In this document: piece after piece, positions 1-12,975 of the stretch | Position numbering within the stretch: position 1 is the first letter of the stretch | How the letters are laid out: the number at the start of each line of letters is the position of its first letter | Source of the DNA: JAEMQF01 sp963791595 | Lineage (GTDB): Bacteria; Pseudomonadota; Gammaproteobacteria; Burkholderiales; Burkholderiaceae_C | Assembly: GCA_963791595.1 (NCBI GenBank) | Contig: CAWBTF010000002.1 | Coordinates: forward strand, 124,001-188,000 | Direction: 5' to 3' | Length of the DNA: 64,000 nucleotides | Made by a program: the position numbers and the translations under genes | Notes under the pieces: generated by a model | Told to the model about the DNA's origin: nothing | What the model saw: the letters and a program-made list of their open reading frames with translations, nothing else | Database searches by the model: none

Positions 1-2340
<2,340 letters not shown>

Positions 2341-2395
2341 GTCCCGCCGGGGCGGCAGCGAAGCGCCCGCTCCGGGGCAGGCCAGGAGCAGGCGC

Positions 2396-3196
2396 GTGCG
2401 AATCGCACTCGGTGTCGCTTACCGCGGCGTGACGTACCAGGGTTGGCAGAGCCAGCCCAGCGGCCACACCGTCCAGGACAAGCTCGAATCCGCGCTGGGT
2501 GAGTTCGCCGGCACGCCGCTGCGCGCCCTTTGCGCCGGCCGCACCGACGCAGGCGTGCATGCGCTGAACCAGGTGGTGCATTTCGACACCGAGGTACAGC
2601 GCGAACCGGCGAGCTGGGTTCGCGGCACCAACCGCTACCTGCCGCGCGACATCGCCGTTCAGTGGTGCCGCATCGTGGACCCGCAATTCCATTGCCGCGC
2701 CAGCGCGCGCGGACGTCGCTACGCCTACCTGCTGCTGGAGTCTCCCGTGCGGCCCGCGCTGGAGTCGGGCCAGGCTGGCTGGAGCTTTCGGCCGCTCGAC
2801 GGGGCCGCGATGCGCACTGCCGCACAACTGCTGATCGGCGAGCACGACTTCAGCGCGTTCCGCTCCGCCGATTGCCAGGCCAAGTCGCCCGTCAAGACAC
2901 TGCGCTCGGCGGGCGTCGAGCAGCACGGCGCGTACTGGCGCTTCGACTTCGACGCGAGCGCGTTCCTGCACCACATGGTGCGCAACATTCTGGGTTGCTT
3001 GGTCGCGGTGGGTACAGGCGTGCGCCCGGTGCCCTGGATGGCTGAGGTCCTGGCCGCGCGCGACCGATCGCTCGCCGCTCCCACGTTCGCCCCAGACGGC
3101 TTGTACTTCGTCGGCCCGTACTACGATGCCGTGCTCGACATTCCGAGCCGAACCCCGGCGATGGACTGGCTGCCAGGCTCCCCACCGAACCCGTGA
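2396..3196 (+). CDS. truA: tRNA pseudouridine(38-40) synthase TruA
   Basis: Converts uridines 38-40 in the tRNA anticodon arm to pseudouridine; cytosolic. The 266-residue protein has the family length. The catalytic aspartate is D51 in the motif GRTDAGVHA. Later conserved blocks include FHCRASARGRRYAY and HHMVRNILG. The start is GTG at 2396, preceded by an AGGAG ribosome-binding site at 2384-2388. It follows fimV by 55 bases. Its stop overlaps the GTG start of trpF by four bases, so translation is probably coupled. fimV-truA-trpF is a typical Burkholderiales order. Confidence 0.96.
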   Translation: MRIALGVAYRGVTYQGWQSQPSGHTVQDKLESALGEFAGTPLRALCAGRTDAGVHALNQVVHFDTEVQREPASWVRGTNRYLPRDIAVQWCRIVDPQFHCRASARGRRYAYLLLESPVRPALESGQAGWSFRPLDGAAMRTAAQLLIGEHDFSAFRSADCQAKSPVKTLRSAGVEQHGAYWRFDFDASAFLHHMVRNILGCLVAVGTGVRPVPWMAEVLAARDRSLAAPTFAPDGLYFVGPYYDAVLDIPSRTPAMDWLPGSPPNP

Positions 3197-3843
3197 ACAC
3201 GCGAACCCGAATCAAGATCTGCGGCCTGACACGCGAGGCCGATGTCGACGCTGCCGTCGACGCCGGCGCCGACGCGGTGGGCCTCGTGTTCTACGAGGGC
3301 AGCGCCAGGCACGTGAGCTTGGCGCGCGCGGTCCAGCTCGCCAAGCGCCTTCCCCCGTTCGTCACCCCGGTGGGACTGTTCGTGAACGCCTCGGCCGAAC
3401 AGGTCAACGCCGCGCTCGCGGCGCTGCCGCAACTCGTCCTCCAGTTTCACGGCGACGAAACGCCCGAAGCCTGCCGCAGCTTCGACCGCCCCTACCTGCG
3501 AGCTGCCCGCATGCGCCCGGGTTTCGATTTGTTAGACTTCGCCGCTTCTCACGCCGGTGCCCTGGCGGTGTTGCTCGACACCCATGTCGACGAGTTTGGC
3601 GGCAGTGGAAAGGTCTTCGATTGGTCTCTCATTCCCCCCAACGTCCCCCTTCCGGTCGTTTTGTCTGGTGGGTTGCATGCCGCAAATGTGGCCGAGGGCA
3701 TTGCTTGGGTGCGGCCTTGGGCCGTTGACGTAAGCTCCGGCGTCGAGTCCTCCAAAGGCATCAAAGACGCCGAGGCGATGCGCCGATTCTGCGAGGCGGT
3801 GCGCGAGGTCGATGCGCGACGTGCCGCTGTTTCTCCAGCCTGA
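3193..3843 (+). CDS. trpF: phosphoribosylanthranilate isomerase TrpF
   Basis: Third step of the tryptophan branch: Amadori rearrangement of phosphoribosylanthranilate to CdRP. The 216-residue TIM barrel has the expected catalytic pair, C10 in KICGLTRE and D129 in LLDTHVDEFGG. The phosphate-binding end VVLSGGL and DVSSGVE is present. It starts at GTG overlapping the truA stop (GTGA) and is followed 18 bases later by trpB. trpE, trpG, trpD and trpC are not in the window, as is usual for split trp operons of this group. I see no attenuator or leader peptide. Confidence 0.96.
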   Translation: MNTRTRIKICGLTREADVDAAVDAGADAVGLVFYEGSARHVSLARAVQLAKRLPPFVTPVGLFVNASAEQVNAALAALPQLVLQFHGDETPEACRSFDRPYLRAARMRPGFDLLDFAASHAGALAVLLDTHVDEFGGSGKVFDWSLIPPNVPLPVVLSGGLHAANVAEGIAWVRPWAVDVSSGVESSKGIKDAEAMRRFCEAVREVDARRAAVSPA

Positions 3844-3861
3844 TCCTCTTGCGGAACCCCA

Positions 3862-5124
3862 GTGAACTACCAGCAACCCGATGCAACGGGCCACTTCGGC
3901 CCCTATGGCGGCACCTTCGTCGCCGAAACCCTGATCCACGCGCTCGATGAACTGAAGCGCGTGTATGCCGAGGTTCAAAACGACCCGGCCTTCATGGCCG
4001 AATTTCGCTCCGAGCTGCGCCACTTCGTCGGCCGCCCGAGCCCGGTGTACCACGCGGCGCGCCTGAGCCGCGAAATCGGCGGCGCGCAAATCCACCTCAA
4101 GCGCGAAGACCTGAACCACACCGGCGCGCACAAGGTCAACAACACGATCGGCCAGGCGATGCTCGCGCGGCGCATGGGCAAGCCGCGCGTGATCGCCGAA
4201 ACAGGCGCCGGCCAGCATGGCGTGGCCACGGCGACGATCTGCGCCCGCTATGGCCTGGAATGCGTGGTCTACATGGGCAGCCAGGACATCCTGCGCCAGT
4301 CGCCCAACGTCTACCGCATGCACTTGCTCGGCGCGAAAGTGGTGCCGGTGGAAAGCGGCTCGAAGACGCTGAAAGACGCGCTCAACGAAGCGCTGCGCGA
4401 TTGGGTCACGAACGTCGAGAACACGTTCTACATCATCGGCACGGTCGCGGGCCCGCACCCCTACCCGACGATGGTGCGCGACTTTCAGCGTGTCATCGGC
4501 GACGAATGCCTGACGCAGATGCAAGAGTCGATCGGGCGCCAGCCCGACGCCGTGCTCGCCTGCGTGGGCGGCGGCAGCAACGCGATGGGGCTGTTCTACC
4601 CGTACATCGAACACGCGGCAACGCGGCTGATCGGCGTCGAGGCGGCAGGGCAGGGCCTGGCGAGCGGCAAGCATGCGGCTTCGTTGAGTGCCGGGTCGCC
4701 CGGCGTGCTGCACGGCAACCGCACCTACCTGCTGCAAGACGAGAACGGCCAGATCACCGAGACGCATTCGATCTCGGCGGGGCTGGACTACCCCGGCGTC
4801 GGCCCCGAACACGCGTACCTGAAAGACATCGGCCGCGCCGAATACGTGGCCATCACCGACGACGAGGCGCTCGCGGCGTTTCACCGCCTGTGCCGCACCG
4901 AGGGCATCATTCCCGCGCTCGAATCGAGCCACGCGGTGGCCTACGCAATGAAGCTCGCCGCGACGATGGCTCCCGACAAGCACCTGCTCGTCAACCTGTC
5001 CGGCCGCGGCGACAAGGACATCGGCACGGTGGCAGACCTCTCCGGCGCCGAGTTCTATTGCCGCCCGTCGTGCCGCGGCCAGAACGTCAAGGGTGGCGAT
5101 GCCACGTTGCGGGGTGCGAAATGA
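3862..5124 (+). CDS. trpB: tryptophan synthase beta chain TrpB
   Basis: PLP-dependent subunit that joins indole and serine to give tryptophan. The 420-residue protein carries the PLP lysine K91 in HTGAHKVNNTIG, the loop ETGAGQHGVATA and the phosphate-binding GGGSNAMG. It is slightly longer than the usual ~400 residues because of a C-terminal tail after the SGRGDKD block. The start is GTG at 3862. The stop overlaps the trpA ATG (ATGA), matching the 1:1 stoichiometry of the alpha-2-beta-2 complex. Confidence 0.97.
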   Translation: MNYQQPDATGHFGPYGGTFVAETLIHALDELKRVYAEVQNDPAFMAEFRSELRHFVGRPSPVYHAARLSREIGGAQIHLKREDLNHTGAHKVNNTIGQAMLARRMGKPRVIAETGAGQHGVATATICARYGLECVVYMGSQDILRQSPNVYRMHLLGAKVVPVESGSKTLKDALNEALRDWVTNVENTFYIIGTVAGPHPYPTMVRDFQRVIGDECLTQMQESIGRQPDAVLACVGGGSNAMGLFYPYIEHAATRLIGVEAAGQGLASGKHAASLSAGSPGVLHGNRTYLLQDENGQITETHSISAGLDYPGVGPEHAYLKDIGRAEYVAITDDEALAAFHRLCRTEGIIPALESSHAVAYAMKLAATMAPDKHLLVNLSGRGDKDIGTVADLSGAEFYCRPSCRGQNVKGGDATLRGAK

Positions 5125-5918
5125 GCCGCATCGCCGCGACCTTCGCGCAGCTTCAAGCGCGCGGGCGCAAGGCGCTCATCCCGTACATCGCCGCCGGCGA
5201 CCCGTACGCCGACGCGACCGTCGACATCATGCGCGCGATGGCGCAGGCGGGCGCGGACCTGATCGAACTGGGCGTGCCGTTCTCCGACCCGATGGCCGAT
5301 GGCCCGGTGATCCAGAAGGCCACCGAGCGCGCGCTCGCCAAGGGCATCGGCATGCGCCAGGTGCTGGGCTACGTGCGCGAGTTCCGGCTGCACGATTCGA
5401 CCACGCCCGTCGTGTTGATGGGCTATGCCAATCCGATCGAGCGCTATGGCAGCGAGCGCTTCATCGCCGACGCGCAGGCCGCCGGTGTGGACGGCGTGCT
5501 CGTCGTCGACTACCCACCCGAAGAGTGCGAGGCCTTCGTCGGCCAGTTGAAGCGTGCCAAGATCGACCCGATCTTCCTGCTCGCCCCCACCTCGACCGAC
5601 GCGCGCATTGCGAGCGTCGGTCGGGCTGCGAGCGGCTTCGTCTACTATGTGTCGTTGAAGGGCGTGACGGGCGCCGGGCACCTGGACGTCGCGGCGGTCG
5701 CGATGGCCATTCCACGCATCAAGGCACATGTCAAAGTGCCGGTCGGTGTAGGCTTTGGCATTCGCGACGGCCAAACCGCGCGGGCGGTGGCCGATGTCTG
5801 CGACGCCGTCGTGATCGGTGCGGCGCTGGTGCAACGCCTCGAAGCGTGCTCGCGCGACACCGTGGTGGCTGCGGCGGCCGAGTTCATCGCGACGATCCGC
5901 AAGGCATTGGATTCATGA
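5121..5918 (+). CDS. trpA: tryptophan synthase alpha chain TrpA
   Basis: Cleaves indole-3-glycerol phosphate and channels indole to TrpB. The 265-residue TIM barrel has both catalytic acids at the standard positions, E49 in LIELGVPFSDP and D60 in MADGP. The phosphate-binding loop GVGFGI is near the C-terminus. The ATG at 5121 overlaps the trpB stop. accD follows 40 bases later with its own ribosome-binding site, as in many proteobacteria where trpA, accD and folC are linked. Confidence 0.97.
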   Translation: MSRIAATFAQLQARGRKALIPYIAAGDPYADATVDIMRAMAQAGADLIELGVPFSDPMADGPVIQKATERALAKGIGMRQVLGYVREFRLHDSTTPVVLMGYANPIERYGSERFIADAQAAGVDGVLVVDYPPEECEAFVGQLKRAKIDPIFLLAPTSTDARIASVGRAASGFVYYVSLKGVTGAGHLDVAAVAMAIPRIKAHVKVPVGVGFGIRDGQTARAVADVCDAVVIGAALVQRLEACSRDTVVAAAAEFIATIRKALDS

Positions 5919-5958
5919 CACGAATTTCTCGCATGACGCACAAGGGAGGGCTCGGCAA

Positions 5959-6831
5959 ATGAGTTGGCTCGAAAAACTGCTCCCATCGAAGATCCAGCCC
6001 ACCGACCCGAGCGAGCGTCGCACGGTTCCTGAAGGGCTCTGGATCAAATGCCCGGCGTGCGAGACGGTGCTCTACAAGACCGACCTCGAGCAGAACATCA
6101 ACGTCTGCCCGAAATGCGGCCAGCATCACCGCATCGCCGCACGCTCGCGCCTGGATGCGTTTCTTGACCCAGAAGGGCGTTACGAGATCGGCCAGGAAGT
6201 GCTTCCCGTCGATCCGCTGAAATTCAAGGACAGCCGCAAGTACCCGGAGCGCCTGCGCGACGCGCTCGAACAAACCGGCGAGACCGATGCCCTGGTCGTG
6301 ATGGGCGGCGCGGTGCTCAGCATTCCCATCGTCGCCGCTTGCTTCGAGTTCGATTTCATGGGGGGCTCGATGGGATCGGTGGTCGGCGAGCGCTTCGTGC
6401 GCGGGGTGGAGGCCGCGTGCGAGCAGAAGACGCCGTTCATCAGCTTCGCCTCCACCGGCGGCGCGCGCATGCAGGAGGGGCTGCTCAGCCTGATGCAGAT
6501 GGCCAAGACGAACGCCTCGCTGACACGTCTGGCGCAGGCCAAGCTGCCGTACATCAGCGTGCTCACCGACCCGACGATGGGCGGCGTGTCGGCGAGCTTC
6601 GCGTTCGTCGGCGACGTCGTGATGGCCGAGCCGAAGGCGCTGATCGGCTTTGCCGGGCCGCGCGTCATCGAGAGCACGGTGCGCGAGAAGCTGCCCGAGG
6701 GCTTTCAGCGTGCCGAGTTCCTGCTCAAGACCGGCGCGATCGACATGATCGTCGACCGCCGCGAAATGCGCGCGACGGTCGCGCGTGCGATCGCGATGCT
6801 GCAGCGCCTGAGCTCCGACGCGATGGCCTGA
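5959..6831 (+). CDS. accD: acetyl-CoA carboxylase carboxyltransferase beta subunit AccD
   Basis: Beta half of the carboxyltransferase that moves carboxyl from biotin-BCCP to acetyl-CoA, making malonyl-CoA for fatty-acid synthesis. The 290-residue protein has the N-terminal zinc ribbon (C31, C34, C50, C53 in CPAC and CPKC). The crotonase-type core follows, including FMGGSMGSVVGE and STGGARMQEG. A strong GGGAGGG Shine-Dalgarno sequence lies at 5944-5950. It works with AccA, which is not in this window. Confidence 0.97.
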   Translation: MSWLEKLLPSKIQPTDPSERRTVPEGLWIKCPACETVLYKTDLEQNINVCPKCGQHHRIAARSRLDAFLDPEGRYEIGQEVLPVDPLKFKDSRKYPERLRDALEQTGETDALVVMGGAVLSIPIVAACFEFDFMGGSMGSVVGERFVRGVEAACEQKTPFISFASTGGARMQEGLLSLMQMAKTNASLTRLAQAKLPYISVLTDPTMGGVSASFAFVGDVVMAEPKALIGFAGPRVIESTVREKLPEGFQRAEFLLKTGAIDMIVDRREMRATVARAIAMLQRLSSDAMA

Positions 6832-6841
6832 CGGAACCGTC

Positions 6842-8176
<1,335 letters not shown>

Positions 8177-8240
8177 ACGCCTAAGCGGCGGATCGTCGCC
8201 GCGGCCCATCCGCCCCATTCATCACACGTTTCTCAGCTCG

Positions 8241-8984
8241 ATGGCCCAATCGAAATCGGCTTCGGTCGACACCGTGCAGCAGGCGCGCACCAAGGCCCGG
8301 CAGCGCCTGATCGGCGCGGTGGTGCTGCTGCTCGTGGGCATCATCGGTTTTCCGCTCGTGTTCGAAACCCAGCCGCGGCCGATTCCGGTGGACGTGGCGA
8401 TCGAAATCCCGCGCAAAGACACCGCCGCGCCCTTGCAGGCGCCGGGGCAGCGTGCCGCGCCGGCAGCGAGCGGCACCGTGTTGCCGGCGAGCCCGAACGC
8501 CGCGCGCGGCGGTGAGGCTGCCGTGCCGAGCGCCGCTCCGGCCAAGCCCACCACAACGCCGGCGACCCCCGTGGCTGCTCCCGCACCGGTAACCACTCCC
8601 GCCACCCCAGCAGTGCCGACGGCGCGGCCCAAACCGGCGGCGGAGCCGAGTTCCCCACCTGCCGCAACCTCGCCGGCGGCGACCGCGCCCGCTGCGACGC
8701 CACCCTCCGCGACGACGCTTCCCGCCACCGCGGCCGCACCCGGCGTCGAAGAGCCCGGCCGCTTTGTCGTGCAAGTCGGCGCTTTCGCCGACGCCGCCGC
8801 CGTGCAGTCGATCCGCAGCCGCGCTGAAAAGCTCGGCCTGAAGACCTACACCCAGGTGGCCGAGACGGTGGCGGGGAATCGAACCCGCGTTCGCATCGGG
8901 CCCTTTGCCACGCGCGAAGCGGCCGAACGCGCGGCCGCCAAAGCCAAGGCGGGCGGCTTGAGCGCCGTGGTGCTGACGCTGTGA
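8241..8984 (+). CDS. SPOR-domain inner-membrane protein, DedD-like
   Basis: A 247-residue bitopic protein. It has a short cytoplasmic N-terminus and a single membrane segment (about 22-40, core VVLLLVGIIGFPLVF). A long Pro/Ala-rich periplasmic linker (about 60-170) leads to a C-terminal SPOR domain (about 173-247, opening RFVVQVGAFAD). SPOR domains bind denuded glycan strands at the septum, so a role in cell division is inferred. Its position between folC and cvpA is the standard dedD locus. Confidence 0.9.
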   Translation: MAQSKSASVDTVQQARTKARQRLIGAVVLLLVGIIGFPLVFETQPRPIPVDVAIEIPRKDTAAPLQAPGQRAAPAASGTVLPASPNAARGGEAAVPSAAPAKPTTTPATPVAAPAPVTTPATPAVPTARPKPAAEPSSPPAATSPAATAPAATPPSATTLPATAAAPGVEEPGRFVVQVGAFADAAAVQSIRSRAEKLGLKTYTQVAETVAGNRTRVRIGPFATREAAERAAAKAKAGGLSAVVLTL

Positions 8985-8994
8985 GGGTCGCACC

Positions 8995-9495
8995 TTGAAC
9001 CCGCTGTCAATGTGGCTCGACGTCCTGCTCGGCCTGACGGTGCTGATCTCGATGGGCATCGGCATCATGCGCGGCCTGTTGTTCGAAATGCTTTCGGCGC
9101 TGGGCTGGGTCGTCGCCTACTTCGCCGCGCAGTGGCTCGCACCCCACCTCGTGCCCTACCTTCCATCGGCGGTGACCGGTGCCGGCTTGCGCCACGGCAT
9201 CGCCTTCGGCGTCACCTTCGTTGCCGTGTTATTGGGCTGGAGCCTGATGTCGCGCGCGCTGCGCATGCTGGTTCGCGGCTCGCCGATGAGCGGCACCGAC
9301 CGCATGCTCGGCGCGGGCTTCGGCCTGGCGCGGGGCGTCGTGCTGCTGCTCGCGCTGGCCACCGTGATTCGGCTGACGCCGCTGGTGGAGGCACCGGCAT
9401 GGCGCCAATCCACCGCGGTGGCTTGGCTGGAAGCGGCGCTGCGCGGGTTGAGGCCCGTGTTGCCGAGCGACATCTCGCGCCACCTTCCAGCCTGA
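8995..9495 (+). CDS. cvpA: CvpA family membrane protein
   Basis: A 166-residue protein with four predicted membrane segments and the glycine-rich MRGLLFEMLSALGW block of the CvpA family. Members affect colicin V production and envelope stress, but the molecular role is unresolved. The start is TTG at 8995, 10 bases after the SPOR gene stop. It lies directly upstream of purF, the conserved linkage that ties the family to purF expression in E. coli. Confidence 0.92.
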   Translation: MNPLSMWLDVLLGLTVLISMGIGIMRGLLFEMLSALGWVVAYFAAQWLAPHLVPYLPSAVTGAGLRHGIAFGVTFVAVLLGWSLMSRALRMLVRGSPMSGTDRMLGAGFGLARGVVLLLALATVIRLTPLVEAPAWRQSTAVAWLEAALRGLRPVLPSDISRHLPA

Positions 9496-9534
9496 GCGAC
9501 TCCTTGCGCGACCTCAGCAACCGAGACTGACACC

Positions 9535-11058
9535 ATGTGCGGCATCGTCGGCGTGATCGCCAAGGACCCGGTCAACCAGTTGATCTACGACGCGCTGTTG
9601 CTGCTGCAGCACCGCGGGCAAGACGCCGCCGGCATCGTGACGATGCAGGGCACGAAGTGCTTCATGCACAAGGCGCGCGGCATGGTGCGCGACGTGTTCC
9701 GCACGCGCAACATGCGCGGCCTGGTTGGCAATGTTGGCCTCGGTCAGGTGCGCTACCCGACGGCGGGCAACGCCTACAGCGAAGAGGAGGCGCAGCCGTT
9801 TTACGTGAACGCGCCGTTCGGCATCGTCCTCGTGCACAACGGCAATCTCACGAACGCGGCGGCGCTGAAACGCGAATTGATCGCGGTCGACCAGCGCCAC
9901 ATCAACACCGAGAGCGACACCGAGGTGCTGATCAACGTGCTCGCGCACGAGCTGCAAAGCGCGGCGCAAGGCGTCGAGTTGACGCCGGACGCGGTGTTCC
10001 GTGCAGTGGCCGCGGTGCATCGGCGCCTCAAGGGCTCGTACGCCGTCGTCGCCTTGATCGCCGGCTATGGGCTGCTGGCGTTTCGCGATCCCTTCGGCAT
10101 CCGGCCGCTGTGTTTCGGCCAGGGCGAGGGGCCGAGCGGCCCGGCCTGGGTGGTCGCGAGCGAATCGGTCGCGATCGAAGGCACCGGGCACCACGCGCTG
10201 CGCGACGTGGCGCCCGGCGAAGCGGTCTTCGTCGACCTGCAAGGCAAGATGCTGTCGCGTCAATGCGCCGACAACCCGAGTCTCAATCCGTGCATGTTCG
10301 AGTTCGTCTACCTCGCGCGGCCCGACTCGGTGATGGACGGCGTGTCGGTCTACCAGGCGCGCCTGAACCTGGGTGAAACACTCGCGCAGCGCCTGATTTC
10401 GACAATGCCGCCGAGCGAGATCGATGTCGTCGTGCCGATCCCGGAATCGAGCCGGCCCTCCGCGATGCAACTCGCGCAGCGCATCGGCAAACCCTACCGC
10501 GAAGGCTTCGTGAAGAACCGATACGTCGGGCGCACCTTCATCATGCCGGGGCAGGGCGTGCGCGCGAAATCGGTGCGGCAAAAGCTGAACGCCATCGGCG
10601 TCGAGTTCAAGGGCCGCAATGTGTTGCTCGTCGACGACTCCATCGTGCGCGGCACCACGTCGAAAGAAATCGTGCAGATGGCGCGCGACGCCGGCGCGCG
10701 CAAGGTCTACATGGCGTCGGCCGCGCCGCCGGTGCGCTACCCCAACGTCTACGGCATCGACATGCCCACGCATTCGGAGCTGATCGCGCATAACCGCAGC
10801 ATCGAAGAGATCCGCAAATTCATCGGCGCCGATGCGTTGATCTACCAGGATGTCGCGGCGATGAAGAAGGTGGTCGGCGCGCTGAACCCGGCGATTCGCG
10901 GCTTCGAGGCATCGTGCTTCGACGGCGTCTACATCACCGGCGACGTGAGCGCGGAAGACTTCGCGACGCTCGCCGCACAGCGTAGCGCGCAGGGCGAAGA
11001 AGAAGACGGCACCGACCGCACGCGCCTGGTGCTGCAAGGCGCGGCGCAGCAGGGCTAG
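9535..11058 (+). CDS. purF: amidophosphoribosyltransferase PurF
   Basis: First committed step of purine synthesis: glutamine amide transfer to PRPP. The protein has 507 residues. The N-terminal Ntn glutaminase has its nucleophile at C2 (MCGIVGV). The C-terminal phosphoribosyltransferase has the PRPP loop VLLVDDSIVRGTTS at about 364-377. It is in line with cvpA upstream. gltX follows 12 bases after the stop, so the two may share a transcript. Confidence 0.97.
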   Translation: MCGIVGVIAKDPVNQLIYDALLLLQHRGQDAAGIVTMQGTKCFMHKARGMVRDVFRTRNMRGLVGNVGLGQVRYPTAGNAYSEEEAQPFYVNAPFGIVLVHNGNLTNAAALKRELIAVDQRHINTESDTEVLINVLAHELQSAAQGVELTPDAVFRAVAAVHRRLKGSYAVVALIAGYGLLAFRDPFGIRPLCFGQGEGPSGPAWVVASESVAIEGTGHHALRDVAPGEAVFVDLQGKMLSRQCADNPSLNPCMFEFVYLARPDSVMDGVSVYQARLNLGETLAQRLISTMPPSEIDVVVPIPESSRPSAMQLAQRIGKPYREGFVKNRYVGRTFIMPGQGVRAKSVRQKLNAIGVEFKGRNVLLVDDSIVRGTTSKEIVQMARDAGARKVYMASAAPPVRYPNVYGIDMPTHSELIAHNRSIEEIRKFIGADALIYQDVAAMKKVVGALNPAIRGFEASCFDGVYITGDVSAEDFATLAAQRSAQGEEEDGTDRTRLVLQGAAQQG

Positions 11059-11070
11059 GACAGGGCACTG

Positions 11071-12495
11071 ATGATGCGCCGCGTCCGCACCCGCATCGCG
11101 CCTTCGCCCACCGGTTTCCTGCACCTGGGAACGGCGCGCACGGCGCTGTTCTGCTGGGCCTTCGCGCGGCACCACGGCGGCGACTTCATTCTGCGCATCG
11201 AAGACACCGACGAAGCGCGCTCGACGCAAGAGGCGGTGGACCAGATCGTCGCCGCGATGAAGTGGCTGCGCCTGGACTACGACGAAGGGCCGTTCTTCCA
11301 GATGCGGCGGCTCGAGCGCTACCGCGAAGTCATCGCGAGCATGCTGCAAGCGGGCACGGCGTACCGCTGCTATTGCTCGCCGCAGGAGCTGGAGGCGATG
11401 CGCGAGGCGCAGCGCGCGCGCGGCGAAAAGCCGCGCTACGACGGGCGCTGGCGGCCTGAGCCAGGGAAAACGCTGCTGGCGCCGCCGAGCGACGTCGCGC
11501 CCGTGGTGCGCTTCAGGAATCCGCTTGGGGGCGTCGTCACCTGGAACGACATGGTGAAGGGCCCGATCAGCATCGGCAACCAGGAACTCGACGACCTGAT
11601 CATCGCGCGCCCGGCCGCCAACGGCGCCGCGAACGCGGGCGCGGTGGGAACGCCGACCTACAACTTCTGCGTCGTCGTCGACGATCTCGACATGCAGATC
11701 AGCCACGTCATCCGCGGCGACGACCATGTGAACAACACCCCGCGCCAGATCAACATCCTGCGCGCGCTCGGCGCCGAGTTGCCCGAATACGGCCATGTAC
11801 CGATGATCCTCGGCCCCGACGGCGACAAGCTCTCCAAGCGTCACGGCGCCGTCAGCGTGACCCAGTACGAGGCCGACGGCTACCTGCCCGACGCGATGGT
11901 GAATTACCTCGCGCGCCTGGGCTGGAGCCACGGCGACGACGAACTGTTCGACCGCGAGCAACTGGTGCGCTGGTTCGACGGCAAGCACCTGTCGCGCAGC
12001 CCGGCGCAGTGGGACGTGGCGAAATTGAACTGGGTGAACTCGCAGTTGATCAAGAAGGTCGAGCTCGGCTCGCTCGTGCCGCTCGTCGCCGAGCAATTGG
12101 CGCGCCGCGAGTTGAAGGTGCCCCACGACGCACCGCTGGCCGCAATGTGCGCCTTGTTTCGAGACCGCTGCGCCACCACCGCCGAACTCGCGGAGTGGCT
12201 CGGCATGTATTTCGCCGAGGTTGCACCGAGCGAGCAGGATCGTGCGACCCACGTTACACCTCAGTTGCGGCCCGCGCTGCTGGCACTGAGCCAGCAGTTG
12301 GCGGACGTGGCGTGGGACAAGGCGTCGATCGCCCAGGCGATCAAGACCGTGCTCGGCGCGCACAACCTGAAGATGCCGCAGCTCGCCCACGCCGTGCGCG
12401 TGCTCGTCTGCGGGCGGGCCCAGACCCCGGCGATCGACGCCGTGCTCGAGTTGTTCTCCCGCGAAACGGTGCTGGCGCGTTTGCAGCGGGCCTGA
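11071..12495 (+). CDS. gltX: glutamate--tRNA ligase GltX
   Basis: Class I aminoacyl-tRNA synthetase charging tRNA-Glu. The 474-residue protein has the HIGH-type signature in PSPTGFLHLGTARTA near the N-terminus and the KMSKS-type signature KLSKRHG at about residue 253. The family block FILRIEDTDEAR is also present. A tandem ATGATG start follows purF closely. The tRNA-Glu gene lies about 190 bases downstream, a neat pairing that may be coincidental. Confidence 0.96.
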   Translation: MMRRVRTRIAPSPTGFLHLGTARTALFCWAFARHHGGDFILRIEDTDEARSTQEAVDQIVAAMKWLRLDYDEGPFFQMRRLERYREVIASMLQAGTAYRCYCSPQELEAMREAQRARGEKPRYDGRWRPEPGKTLLAPPSDVAPVVRFRNPLGGVVTWNDMVKGPISIGNQELDDLIIARPAANGAANAGAVGTPTYNFCVVVDDLDMQISHVIRGDDHVNNTPRQINILRALGAELPEYGHVPMILGPDGDKLSKRHGAVSVTQYEADGYLPDAMVNYLARLGWSHGDDELFDREQLVRWFDGKHLSRSPAQWDVAKLNWVNSQLIKKVELGSLVPLVAEQLARRELKVPHDAPLAAMCALFRDRCATTAELAEWLGMYFAEVAPSEQDRATHVTPQLRPALLALSQQLADVAWDKASIAQAIKTVLGAHNLKMPQLAHAVRVLVCGRAQTPAIDAVLELFSRETVLARLQRA

Positions 12496-12511
12496 AGCCG
12501 ATAACGCTGGC

Positions 12512-12517
12512 TATAAT
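12512..12517 (+). promoter_or_regulatory. candidate -10 box of the tRNA promoter
   Basis: A perfect TATAAT lies 46 bases before tRNA-Ala, just after gltX, followed by a GC-rich stretch typical of stable-RNA discriminators. I cannot assign a good -35 hexamer at 16-18 bases upstream. The call therefore rests on the -10 match and its position. Confidence 0.5.
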
Positions 12518-12562
12518 TCCGCTCTTTCCCGAATTGCGCGGGTGTGGTTTTTTGGATTTGTC

Positions 12563-12638
<76 letters not shown>

Positions 12639-12684
12639 ACAAGCTCGAAGGATGCTGGCGCAATGAAGGTAGCAATGGTTTTCT

Positions 12685-12760
12685 GTCCCCTTCGTCTAGA
12701 GGCCTAGGACACCACCCTTTCACGGTGATTACAGGGGTTCGAATCCCCTAGGGGACGCCA
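12685..12760 (+). tRNA. tRNA-Glu (anticodon TTC)
   Basis: A 76-base tRNA beginning GTCCCCTTCGTCTAGAGG. The anticodon loop CTTTCAC gives TTC. The T-loop is TTCGAATC, the 3' acceptor strand is GGGGAC and CCA is encoded. It lies 46 bases after tRNA-Ala, probably on the same primary transcript. Confidence 0.97.
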
Positions 12761-12819
12761 ACACGGCGGGCGCAGTGCAAGACGCGGCCCGCGAAACGAC
12801 ACAGAGAAGTGCAAGACCT

Positions 12820-12896
12820 GGAGTGGTAGTTCAGTTGGTTAGAATACCGGCCTGTCACGCCGGGGGTCGCGGGTTCGAGCCCCGTCCACTCCGCCA
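12820..12896 (+). tRNA. tRNA-Asp (anticodon GTC)
   Basis: A 77-base tRNA with acceptor strands GGAGTGG and CCACTCC. The anticodon loop CTGTCAC gives GTC. The T-loop is TTCGAGC and CCA is encoded. It is the third gene of the cluster and is followed ten bases later by a strong hairpin. Confidence 0.97.
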
Positions 12897-12905
12897 ATAA
12901 GAATC

Positions 12906-12937
12906 AACGGGCCGCAGCAGAAATGTTGCGGCCCGTT
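12906..12937 (+). terminator. hairpin closing the tRNA cluster
   Basis: A perfect 11-base inverted repeat (AACGGGCCGCA and TGCGGCCCGTT) with a 10-base loop directly follows tRNA-Asp. There is no long T-run after it, so termination strength is uncertain. The position and stem suit the end of the tRNA transcript. Confidence 0.7.
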
Positions 12938-12975
12938 GTCATTGGCGCTAGATGAACTCTGTTGGTTGCCGCCTG

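Noticed and set aside
3197..5958. trp attenuator or leader peptide
   Set aside because: The trpF, trpB and trpA genes are tightly coupled, with no hairpin pair or Trp-rich short frame upstream.
9514..12390. A 958-codon minus-strand frame opposite purF and gltX
   Set aside because: Both sense genes are complete enzymes. The antisense product has no domain pattern and results from high GC at third positions.
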